Assembly: GCA_964502995.1 (NCBI GenBank)
Contig: CAZCZB010000005.1
Coordinates: 42,229 to 106,228 of the forward strand
From: Bin87 sp964502995
Lineage (GTDB): Bacteria; Chloroflexota; Dehalococcoidia; Lucifugimonadales; UBA3495
Direction of reading: 5' to 3'
DNA: 64,000 nucleotides
Of the stretch, positions 8,401 to 15,772 are shown piece after piece (positions within the stretch are counted from its first letter, which is position 1; every line of letters starts with the position of its first letter). Under the pieces are notes generated by a model. It worked only from the letters and a program-made list of their open reading frames with translations, did not search any database and had not been told where the DNA came from. The translations under genes and the position numbers were made by a program.

Positions 8401-9630
8401 CTAGTTGAGCACGTTGCCCATGATGAGCGAACTGCCGACGGCCGGCGTGCCCCAACCCATGTTCATGCTGATCCTGGCGTCCCGCACCTGCCGGCAGCCG
8501 CCCTCGTTGTAGTCGTAAGAGTGGTCGCCTTCCAGCGCGCCGGGGCAATAGTCGTCAACGGTGCCGCGCAGTTGCCGCACGTTCTCGATGACCATGTTCA
8601 TGCCGTGGGTGTAGCCCTCGCACAGGTGGCCGCCGCTCAGGTTGTTGGGACGCTTGCCGCCCAGGTTGATAATGCCGCTGGTAACGTAGTCCTTGCCCTC
8701 GCCCTTCTCGCACCAGCCATAGTCCTCGAACTGCAGCAATACGGTGTAGGTGAAGGCGTCGTAGCATCCGGTGATGTCCACGTCTTCGTGCTTCACGCCG
8801 GCCAGTTCAAAGACGCGGGGGCCAACGTAGTGACCGGCCACGCGGGTGATGGGACCGTGCTGGTAGTGGAAATCGCCGCCGGGCTTGGTGCCGCGACCCT
8901 GCACGCCCTTGATGTAGATGGGCTTGTGCTTGAGGTCCCTGGCCCGCTCGGCGGAGGTGACGATCACACAGGTGGCGTTATCGGTCTCAAGGCAGCAGTC
9001 CAGCAGGTGCGCCACCGGGCGGATGATCCAGCGCGAGTTCATCACGTCGTCCACGGTGACCCGGTGCTTCATCAGCGCCTTGGGGTTGTTGGAGGCATGA
9101 TTCGAGTGTGCGACCTTGATGGCAGCCAGGTCCTCGCTCTTCACGCCATACTCGGCCATGTGGCGGGTGAACGTGTACGAGAACTGCTGCACCGCGCTGA
9201 TCAGGCCATAGGGGCGCTTCATCAGGTCCAGCCCGCCGATGGGAGCGGATGCCCGCGCGCCGGTGCCGCCGATGCGCACGTTGGAGTAGCCGTTCATGGA
9301 GCGGAAGATGGCGACCACGTCGCACATGCCCGCCTCGATCGCGCCGATGGCCAGGCCGACCAGCGCCTCGGTGGACGAGCCTCCCCCGGAGCAGTCCATG
9401 TAGAAGTTGGGGCGGATGCCCAGGTCGTACTGGATGGACGTGGAGGGTGTGGAGTCACCGCCGTGGTAACTGAGCATCCCGTCCACCTGGTCGGGAGTCA
9501 GGCCGGCGTCATTCATGGCATTGCGGATGGCCTCTGCGCCCAATGCGCGGGTGGTTCGGCCGGAGGCGCGGCTGTACTCGGTCTCGCCGACGCCTACGAT
9601 GCAGTATTTGTCTCGCGGGTTACCCGCCAT
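8401..9630 (-). CDS. Thiolase-like acetyl-CoA acetyltransferase / lipid-transfer protein
   Basis: A 409-residue protein of the SCP2-thiolase (lipid-transfer) group. The N terminus KYCIVGVGETEYSR and the body (GLTPDQVDGML, CSGGGSSTEAL, AAIKVAHSNHASNNP) fit this family. The C-terminal motif that reads GHPxGA in true thiolases is SGGHLCEGYTHGMN here, so classical thiolysis is not assured; DUF35-associated homologues act as retro-aldolases or have unknown reactions. The start at 9630 is supported by GGAGGG 7 bp upstream. Likely works with the DUF35 protein encoded next. Confidence 0.85.
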   Translation of the reverse strand: MAGNPRDKYCIVGVGETEYSRASGRTTRALGAEAIRNAMNDAGLTPDQVDGMLSYHGGDSTPSTSIQYDLGIRPNFYMDCSGGGSSTEALVGLAIGAIEAGMCDVVAIFRSMNGYSNVRIGGTGARASAPIGGLDLMKRPYGLISAVQQFSYTFTRHMAEYGVKSEDLAAIKVAHSNHASNNPKALMKHRVTVDDVMNSRWIIRPVAHLLDCCLETDNATCVIVTSAERARDLKHKPIYIKGVQGRGTKPGGDFHYQHGPITRVAGHYVGPRVFELAGVKHEDVDITGCYDAFTYTVLLQFEDYGWCEKGEGKDYVTSGIINLGGKRPNNLSGGHLCEGYTHGMNMVIENVRQLRGTVDDYCPGALEGDHSYDYNEGGCRQVRDARISMNMGWGTPAVGSSLIMGNVLN

Positions 9631-9719
9631 ATCGTTCCCTCCGATTGGTGGTTCTGGAATCGAGCGCCGGCGCATCCGCCCGGCCCCGTGAGGCACGCTA
9701 ACACGGGCAGAACAGGGAT

Positions 9720-10490
9720 TCAAGCGGTATCCCGTTCGTCAAACTCCTCCGGCTCTCCGGCGTCGGGCGGCGTCACAACCACAACCTCAACGCCCTTGTC
9801 TTCAGCCAATTGACGATATGCGGGAGATACAGAGTAACCGGCAACCACTGCCATGGTGGCATGGCTGGTCAGCTTTTCCAACAACCGCGCCCGGTCTGCG
9901 GCGCGCATGATGTCCCGTTCACCAATTCCTGAGGATACTTCCACCGCTAACCGGGTTTCCTGACGCGTATCCCGGTCAATGCCGCGCACTGCCACGTCGA
10001 GGGCCATCAAAGATCTCCGGTCGCTATCGGTAAAGAAACCGGCGTCGATGGCATCGTCGATCTGGTCGGCCAGGACTGATTTATCAATCACCCGAATACG
10101 CCGGAGCAGGTGGCCGAAAAGGCCGGCAGCGTTGTCCCGGAATCTACGCTCGGCTTCGTCGCCAAGCAGCCGATTCCGATGTCTCTCGTGACGCTCCAAC
10201 CGGTGGTCAATGCGTCTCAGCCAATTGGTATGCTCCTCCAGAAGCTTGGTATGCCCTTCCAGAAGCTTGGTATGCTCCTCCAGAAGCTTGGTATGCCCTT
10301 CCAGAAGCCGGCTGTGGTTTTCCAGCGTAACAGCCTGCGCCTGCACTCCCGCTATCAGCGCGCGGACCTGGGCCGGCATCTGCCGGAACTCCTCGTCCAG
10401 GATCTGCTGCCGCAATCGCTCCCGGTATTCCGGGTTTCGCTCCAACAGAGCCATCAGATCGTCGAAAGTGATGATTTCCTCGGTGGCCAT
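9720..10490 (-). CDS. Coiled-coil protein with 7-residue repeats and PD-(D/E)XK-like C-terminal region
   Basis: A 256-residue protein. Residues about 1-45 are helical. A short coiled coil follows with near-perfect heptads (LLEGHTK/LLEEHTK, four copies), encoded by 21-bp tandem repeats at 10229-10311. The C-terminal 130 residues contain MALDVAVRG and LAVEVSSGI, which resemble the D...ExK core of restriction-like nuclease folds, but the Lys position reads Ser, so catalysis is doubtful. Proteins of this build are common as orphans in Chloroflexota and cyanobacteria and have no known role. The ATG at 10490 has AGGGA upstream. Confidence 0.65.
   Translation of the reverse strand: MATEEIITFDDLMALLERNPEYRERLRQQILDEEFRQMPAQVRALIAGVQAQAVTLENHSRLLEGHTKLLEEHTKLLEGHTKLLEEHTNWLRRIDHRLERHERHRNRLLGDEAERRFRDNAAGLFGHLLRRIRVIDKSVLADQIDDAIDAGFFTDSDRRSLMALDVAVRGIDRDTRQETRLAVEVSSGIGERDIMRAADRARLLEKLTSHATMAVVAGYSVSPAYRQLAEDKGVEVVVVTPPDAGEPEEFDERDTA
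10229..10311. repeat. 21-bp tandem repeat inside coding sequence
   Basis: Four 21-bp units alternate between TATGCTCCTC and TATGCCCTTC versions, forming a 42-bp higher-order repeat. They encode the LLEGHTK/LLEEHTK heptads, so copy-number change keeps frame and coiled-coil register. Confidence 0.9.
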
Positions 10491-10520
10491 GCTGACGTTT
10501 CCCTGCGTCCGTTTAAACTA

Positions 10521-11537
10521 TCAGGTATAAACCACCTGCATGGCCTGCCGGACGTTATCCATGGTTTCCTGGGCGATGGCCCGCTCGCGCTCGGTGCCTG
10601 CTTTCAGGACGTCGCGCACGTAGTCGGGGTGTTCCTCGTACCAGGCCCGCCGCTCGCGGATCGGTTCCAGGAAACGGTTGATGGCGGCGGTGAGTGTGTC
10701 CTTCACCTCTCCGTCGCTGACCGTGCCGGCGGTGTATCGTTCCTTCAGTTCCGCCACCTCGTCCTGGTTGTCGTTGAAGGCGTCGTGGTACAGGAACGCC
10801 GGGTTGTATTCCACCACGCCGGGATCGGTGGCGCGGAGCCTGGGGTTTTCGCCGGTAATGTCGGACACCATGCGCCGCACCCGTCGCTGCACCGTTTCGG
10901 GGTCGTCGGCCAGGTAGATGGTGTTGTTCAGGCTCTTGCTCATCTTGGCCTGTCCGTCGGTTCCGACGAGACGGGGCACCCGGCCAACGCGGGCGCGCGG
11001 AACCGGAAACACCTCGCCGTACAGCCGGTTGAACCGACGGGCGACGTTCCGCGTGTACTCGATATGCGGCACCTGGTCCTCGCCCACCGGCACCAGGTGC
11101 GCCTTGGGCAGCAGAATGTCCGCCGCCTGGCTGATGGGGTAGTTGAAGAACCCCAGGGTGATGGACTGGTTTTCGGACTCAAGCTGTTCCGTTTCCGCGC
11201 GCAGGGTCGGATTCTTCTGGTGCTGGTTGAGCGGCATCAGCATCGAGAAGTACATGGTCAGTTCGGCGTGTTCGGGCACGTAACTCTGGATGACGAAGGC
11301 CGATTTCTCAGGGTCCAGACCCACGGCCAGCCAGTCGGTGGCGACCTCAATCACCGAGCGCTGGATCAGGCCGATGTCGTCCAGATGGTCGCCCATGGCC
11401 TGGTAGTCTGCAATCAGAAAGAAGCACTCGTACTCGTTTTCCAACTGGAGCCAGTTCTCCAGCGCGCCGAGATAGTGCCCAAGATGCAGTTGCCCGGTGG
11501 GGCGCATGCCGGTGAGAATGCGTTGCTGGTCAGCCAT
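10521..11537 (-). CDS. trpS: Tryptophanyl-tRNA synthetase
   Basis: A 338-residue class I aminoacyl-tRNA synthetase that charges tRNA-Trp. The HIGH-type motif (TGQLHLGHY) is near residue 14 and an intact KMSKS (AKMSKS) is in the middle; PVGEDQVPHIEYTR is the bacterial TrpRS signature, and the length is normal for bacterial TrpRS. The ATG at 11537 begins directly before the conserved LTGMRPTG. This is the presumed housekeeping enzyme and contrasts with the degenerate TrpRS-like protein encoded 640 bp upstream on the same strand. Confidence 0.97.
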   Translation of the reverse strand: MADQQRILTGMRPTGQLHLGHYLGALENWLQLENEYECFFLIADYQAMGDHLDDIGLIQRSVIEVATDWLAVGLDPEKSAFVIQSYVPEHAELTMYFSMLMPLNQHQKNPTLRAETEQLESENQSITLGFFNYPISQAADILLPKAHLVPVGEDQVPHIEYTRNVARRFNRLYGEVFPVPRARVGRVPRLVGTDGQAKMSKSLNNTIYLADDPETVQRRVRRMVSDITGENPRLRATDPGVVEYNPAFLYHDAFNDNQDEVAELKERYTAGTVSDGEVKDTLTAAINRFLEPIRERRAWYEEHPDYVRDVLKAGTERERAIAQETMDNVRQAMQVVYT

Positions 11538-11579
11538 GTTCCGGAACCCTCACTAATAGTCCAATCAAATTTGAGATTG

Positions 11580-11777
11580 CTACGACGACAACCTGAAAGC
11601 CACAGAAAGCAGAATTCCGGCGATCCCGAGCCAGAACCAGGAAACGGTTCGATACAAAACCTTCAGGAAAAACCTCGATGTGTTGATGGCTTCGGTTCGT
11701 TCTGCCAACTCGTGAAACACTGCTCCCGCGAATCCAATTCCCACTACGAAAACGACATAGACCAGCGCCACGCTCAC
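11580..11777 (-). CDS. Small two-helix membrane protein
   Basis: About 65 residues from a GTG whose first bases overlap the upstream gene's TGA (GTGA, 11774-11777), suggesting translational coupling. Two hydrophobic segments (VALVYVVFVVGIGFAGAVF and the WFWLGIAGILLSVAF region) flank a short charged loop with ELAERTE. A TTG at 11798 is an alternative start. No family recognised. It lies just upstream of trpS. Confidence 0.55.
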   Translation of the reverse strand: MSVALVYVVFVVGIGFAGAVFHELAERTEAINTSRFFLKVLYRTVSWFWLGIAGILLSVAFRLSS

Positions 11778-11941
11778 GTAACGCTGCCTTGTCGCCAATG
11801 AAGCCAGGTTGCAATTACGGCAGCTGCGACACCCACCAATATGATTGCGCCAATCGGCGCCAACCACTGATATTGGTACTCGCAAGCAGATACCGTATAT
11901 GGTGGCGCGGTGCAGATATGGTTCAGGAAAAACTCCTTCAT
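11774..11941 (-). CDS. Small single-pass membrane protein
   Basis: 55 residues starting MKEFFLNHICT, with a strong GAAGGAGG ribosome-binding site 7-8 bp before the ATG at 11941. It has one membrane segment (LAPIGAIILVGVAAAVIA) and a short basic tail. Two Cys before the helix (CTAPPYTVSAC) could form a disulfide if exported. No family recognised. It is the first gene of a coupled pair with the next small membrane protein. Confidence 0.65.
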   Translation of the reverse strand: MKEFFLNHICTAPPYTVSACEYQYQWLAPIGAIILVGVAAAVIATWLHWRQGSVT

Positions 11942-12171
11942 GTGGGTTCCTCCTTCGCTGGCAGTCTGGCCAATGCACACACCCGGCTAAAGGTGTCAGC
12001 GTCAGGCCTGCCGCGTGATTGATGATGGGTTGCCAGATATTTTAGCAGTTTGTCAGTTGCAGTTGCCTTACGCTCACCCGCAGCAATTCTGTCGAACGGT
12101 GCGGCATTGCAGCGTCGTGCGCCCTCTCAATACCGGGGCGCAGACGCAGCCGATGAAGCGTGCTGTTGCCA

Positions 12172-14394
12172 TTAATCTTCTTCGCCGATGGTTCCCGCCA
12201 GGGCTCTGGCCCGTCGTATTGCCGCATCCGGCAGGGATTCTCGCGCCTGCTGGCGGAGCTTCAAATGTTCGAGGATATTGTCCGTGGCCGCAGCTTTGCA
12301 CTCGCCGCACGTCAGTTTCCCGGAGCGGCATCGTTCCTGAAGCTCGGTGTACGCCCCCGGCTCCAAAGTGGCGTGAAAAGCGTGCAGGCTCGACACGCTG
12401 CATACTCGCGGGTCGGGATTTCCTCCCAGTTCCCGCTGTTCCGTCAGCGTCTGCCGACCGCCCGTGTACGCCCTCAAAATACGTCGCCGAACGTCCTCGG
12501 TCGTGTCGTTGTAGGCGATACGTCCCTGGGGCACCGCATTGGTCATCACGTCCACCGCGCTTCCCGTGCTCGGATCGTCGTAGGTGGTCAGGCCGCGCAT
12601 TGGTCGCAGGTACAGCGCAGACGGCTTGATGAATCCGAACTTCTCGGCAATGTTTCGCGCCATGCGCACGTACACGTCGCCGCCAATGCTGTCGATGACC
12701 AACGTGCGGCAGGGCCCCGCCATTTCCGGCTGCTGGACGTGCAAAATCGAGGCCAGCCGCAGCAGGGGCAGGAAGGTATCGGTCACGCTGGTACTCAACC
12801 GCAATCCCAACGCGGAGTTCAACGTGCTCAATGGAATGGCCTCGCCCAACTTGAACGCGGTCTCCACCACCGCGGGGCGTTCCAGTTCCATGTTTGCGTC
12901 CGTCTGATGCAAGTCCAGGCCCGCCGCCGCCAAGGTCAACAGCCGCTCAGTCGCGTTCGCCCGGGCGGTTTCGCGCGAATTCGGATCGCCGTGGAAACCA
13001 AGCGAAACCTCGGCGCCCAATGAGTTAAAGTACAGCAGCAGGTTCCCCAGGGCCATTTCTCCCAGGTGCATCGGTCCTTCCGTGGACATGGTTGCTATCA
13101 CTTTGCACCGTTGGCCGTCCTCCAACGCCTGCATGAAGAGGTCAGCGTCCCGGCTGCCCACAACCTGCCCGGTCAGAATGTAGGGATGCGGCTCCTCGAA
13201 CCATTGCGCAAACCTGCTTTGCTGCTCAGGGTAGGCCTCGTTGAGTCCGGTGACCCGCAGTTCTTTGATCAGTTCATTCTCGCGGGCCAGTGGTTGGTCG
13301 CCGGTACGCACCACCAGCGACGGGATGGCCATGTCGGCCTCCTCGGTGCGCGTCTCCGGTGAATCGGCGTCGAGAATCTGGCCGTGCAGTCGGATCAGGC
13401 GTTGGGCGATGTCGTTTAGCGTGCGCTCCTGCACCTCGCGGGCGTTGGACAACAGCAGACGAGCGATGTCCTCGGCGGTTTCCGCCGACAGGCCCAACTG
13501 CCTCGCCTTGCGCCTCGCGCCGATGAAAAGGTTTTCCTCCACGGCGGGCTTGTGGATGGTGTCGCTCTCCAGGTACTTTTCGGCCGCCACGTTGCGAGAT
13601 GCCTCGATGCGGTCGTGGGTCAACTCCAGGATGCGCTCGTGGCTGCCCGCGATGATGGCGCGCTGCTGTCCCCGGTACTCAGCGTAGGGAAGGCCTCCAC
13701 CCGGCATCTGAGAACGGACCAGCGCAGGATCTTCGCCCTCCAGCAGTCGCTCCACGCCGCGCCGCAGGGTTGCGATCTCCGACAGGCGGCGCCAGTCAGG
13801 AGGAACCAGCGCGCCCGGTTGGCTGTCCAGCCACTGTGCCAGCCTGGGCATCCGCTCGTCATACATTGCTCGCGCCGCCGGTAATTCCAGCCGTTCGCGC
13901 ATATCCAGCGCGGGCGCGAGGCACTGCATGCGGTACGCGGCCAGATGGTTCTCGCGGGCCCGTCCGGGCGAGGGAACTTCCTTGATGCGGTCGGAGTGGT
14001 GTTCCACGGTGGTCAGGTCAAGGAGCGCCGCGTGCCAAAGACACCTCGCGTTCGCGTCATCGGTGGAACCGTCCCACGCGCCCGATACCGCGGCGCGCAC
14101 CGATGCGACAAAAGCATCGGGCGCCCCCGACCCGCGCAGCCAGGCTTCGGCAATGGCCGCCGATGTGTCGGCGCGGCGCGGGTCGTCGGGTGAACCTGCC
14201 AGGTAAAACAGGGCGGCAGCGTTGACTGCGGAGAAATCCACCGCCGCGTCACCGGCTTCGGCCAGTTCACCGGCGGTGGCGGCGATTCTGCGGGCCGCCG
14301 GCAATCCGTCGGCATCGCGATGGCTCGCGTAAATAGCCGGCAGCGAGTTGGCGAGCCGGTGGGCGTCAGGCGTGTACTGCTGGGCAGTGGTCAT
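12172..14394 (-). CDS. Degenerate HD-like domain fused to a catalytically impaired archaeal-type TrpRS-like domain
   Basis: About 740 residues. Residues about 1-175 follow the order of YedJ-type HD phosphohydrolases, but the metal ligands look lost: the helix that should carry HD reads LFYLAG, and the late DADRL-type motif reads HAALLD. A helical linker runs to about 370. From about 370 to the end the order of archaeal/eukaryotic-type TrpRS is recognisable: PHPYILTG, then STEGPMHLGE (HIGH position, last His to Glu, about residue 443), the CAIDQD-like region reading VIDSIGGD with VRMARNIA after it, a KMSKS position reading VMTNAVP (about 616), then conserved AYTGG, EQRELGGNP and CGECK. So the fold seems kept while ATP/Trp chemistry is probably lost. 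The start at 14394 follows the end of the upstream gene by 82 bp and has no clear Shine-Dalgarno. Function unknown; tRNA or nucleotide sensing is speculation. Confidence 0.7.
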   Translation of the reverse strand: MTTAQQYTPDAHRLANSLPAIYASHRDADGLPAARRIAATAGELAEAGDAAVDFSAVNAAALFYLAGSPDDPRRADTSAAIAEAWLRGSGAPDAFVASVRAAVSGAWDGSTDDANARCLWHAALLDLTTVEHHSDRIKEVPSPGRARENHLAAYRMQCLAPALDMRERLELPAARAMYDERMPRLAQWLDSQPGALVPPDWRRLSEIATLRRGVERLLEGEDPALVRSQMPGGGLPYAEYRGQQRAIIAGSHERILELTHDRIEASRNVAAEKYLESDTIHKPAVEENLFIGARRKARQLGLSAETAEDIARLLLSNAREVQERTLNDIAQRLIRLHGQILDADSPETRTEEADMAIPSLVVRTGDQPLARENELIKELRVTGLNEAYPEQQSRFAQWFEEPHPYILTGQVVGSRDADLFMQALEDGQRCKVIATMSTEGPMHLGEMALGNLLLYFNSLGAEVSLGFHGDPNSRETARANATERLLTLAAAGLDLHQTDANMELERPAVVETAFKLGEAIPLSTLNSALGLRLSTSVTDTFLPLLRLASILHVQQPEMAGPCRTLVIDSIGGDVYVRMARNIAEKFGFIKPSALYLRPMRGLTTYDDPSTGSAVDVMTNAVPQGRIAYNDTTEDVRRRILRAYTGGRQTLTEQRELGGNPDPRVCSVSSLHAFHATLEPGAYTELQERCRSGKLTCGECKAAATDNILEHLKLRQQARESLPDAAIRRARALAGTIGEED

Positions 14395-14476
14395 TGCCGG
14401 TATCAGAGCAACGATAGATTCGGATTGCCACATAATACCAGCAATGTCGGCGGCGGGACGATGCCCGCTGTGCCAA

Positions 14477-15157
14477 CTAGGAATCGAGTCGTTGCAGGAA
14501 CCGGGCGATGGCCTCGTTGCACGCCTCCGGTTGTTCCAGCGTAACGAAGTGGCCCGAGTTGGGAACCACCACGACCTCGGCATCCGGCAGCTCGCGGCCC
14601 AGGTATTCGGCGTAGCGCACGGGCGTCATGACATCGTCGGCGCCGACAATGACCAGCGACGGTATGGCAATTTCCTTCACCCGTTCCATCACGTCGAACT
14701 TGTCGCAGCAGACCAGATCGTTGTGCTCTACCATTGGGCCGGATCGCAGGGCACGCTCGGCCAACTGAGGGGCCAGGTCGCGGTTGATCGCCTCATAGTA
14801 GCCGGGGGCTTCGGATCGCCACTGGGCGTCGTCCAGACAGCGAGTCAGGTAGTCGGGATGCACGCGAAGGCGGGCGCCGGTGCCGATCAGCACCAGGCCG
14901 GCCAGATCCTCAGGGAAGCGCAGCGCATAGTCCAGCACGATTGCCCCGCCCATCGAGTGCCCGAAAAGCACGAACGGCGCGTAACCCCGGGCTGTGGCGT
15001 ACTCGCGAACCCAGTCCACGTAGCCGCCGATGGTATCCCGAGGTTCGCCGTCGGGGTGGCCGGGCAGATTCACCGCGTCGGCGTCGTCGAAAGCCCGTGT
15101 CTGGTAGTGGTAGGTGAGTTCGTTCTGGCCGGAGCCGTGAACCATGACGAGTTGCAT
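14477..15157 (-). CDS. Alpha/beta hydrolase
   Basis: A 226-residue alpha/beta-hydrolase fold enzyme. The oxyanion region HGSGQN is near residue 7, the nucleophile elbow reads GHSMGG, the acid is in VGADDVMTP and the catalytic His in NSGHFVTLEQPE, so the triad looks complete. The start at 15157 has AGGACA upstream and begins at the first strand. Substrate unknown; esterase or C-C hydrolase are possible. Same strand as the TrpRS-like fusion gene. Confidence 0.85.
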   Translation of the reverse strand: MQLVMVHGSGQNELTYHYQTRAFDDADAVNLPGHPDGEPRDTIGGYVDWVREYATARGYAPFVLFGHSMGGAIVLDYALRFPEDLAGLVLIGTGARLRVHPDYLTRCLDDAQWRSEAPGYYEAINRDLAPQLAERALRSGPMVEHNDLVCCDKFDVMERVKEIAIPSLVIVGADDVMTPVRYAEYLGRELPDAEVVVVPNSGHFVTLEQPEACNEAIARFLQRLDS

Positions 15158-15189
15158 TAAAGTGTCCTGTCGGGTGATTGGGTTGGGGT

Positions 15190-15384
15190 TTACTTCTTCG
15201 GCATCGCTGGCGGCGGGTCGTCGTCGTCCAGCAATTCCGGGTTGGCAGCGATCCGGCGTTCCAGCCACGCCTGCCACCGGGCTGATTCTTCCGCGCGACC
15301 TTCGTCCTTGCCCTTGCCCAGGCCTTCAGCCAGGGCTTCCTCGCGTATCAGGTCCATGGCCCTTTGCTTGAGCGTTTGGAACAT
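15190..15384 (-). CDS. Small charged helical protein
   Basis: 64 residues starting MFQTLKQRAMDLIREEAL; AAAGGAG lies 8 bp before the ATG at 15384. Highly charged and mostly helical, ending in an acidic and proline-rich tail. Similar short proteins with a GxGKGxDEGRxE segment occur near Rpn/PDDEXK-type transposase-like genes, but no such domain remains here. It could be the C-terminal remnant of such a protein or a real small protein. Confidence 0.5.
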   Translation of the reverse strand: MFQTLKQRAMDLIREEALAEGLGKGKDEGRAEESARWQAWLERRIAANPELLDDDDPPPAMPKK

Positions 15385-15413
15385 GATCGCAACTCCTTTG
15401 ACTATCCAGCCGC

Positions 15414-15737
15414 TTATCGTAGAAGCCCAGGGCAAGCCGGGCAAAACCCGGATATCCTCACCAGGTTTGCCGCCGTATCCCTGCCCTCCCGCGCTCCCCA
15501 ATAACTCAGTACCAGAGAAGCCAAAGCGATGCAGACTACGGCTTCGTCTGCGACGCCGATTCGGTCCTGAACGAGGCCGCTGACGGGTATTTTCCAACCG
15601 TCCGGCCAGGCTTCCAACCGTGGCAGGGACAGCGCGGTGGCGTATAACGCCAACAGCAATATCAACCACCGCGCGCCATGCGCAACCGTCCGCAGCGCCG
15701 CGGCCTTCAAGCCGGCTGGGGAGCGGAGACTTCCCAT
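15414..15737 (-). CDS. Hypothetical small membrane protein
   Basis: A frame of up to 107 residues downstream of gyrA. Two hydrophobic segments (LILLLALYATALSLP and VVCIALASLVLSYWG) are separated by a loop with WPDGWKIPVSG. The start at 15737 lacks a clear ribosome-binding site, so the true N terminus may be shorter. No family recognised; supported mainly by hydrophobic patterning and position. Confidence 0.4.
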   Translation of the reverse strand: MGSLRSPAGLKAAALRTVAHGARWLILLLALYATALSLPRLEAWPDGWKIPVSGLVQDRIGVADEAVVCIALASLVLSYWGAREGRDTAANLVRISGFCPACPGLLR

Positions 15738-15772
15738 ACGCCAGACGGTCGCTATTGTATCTTATCGGACGG

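Noticed and set aside
10110..11801. Plus-strand open frame of 563 codons
   Set aside because: Antisense to trpS and the coiled-coil gene, with no domain signature.
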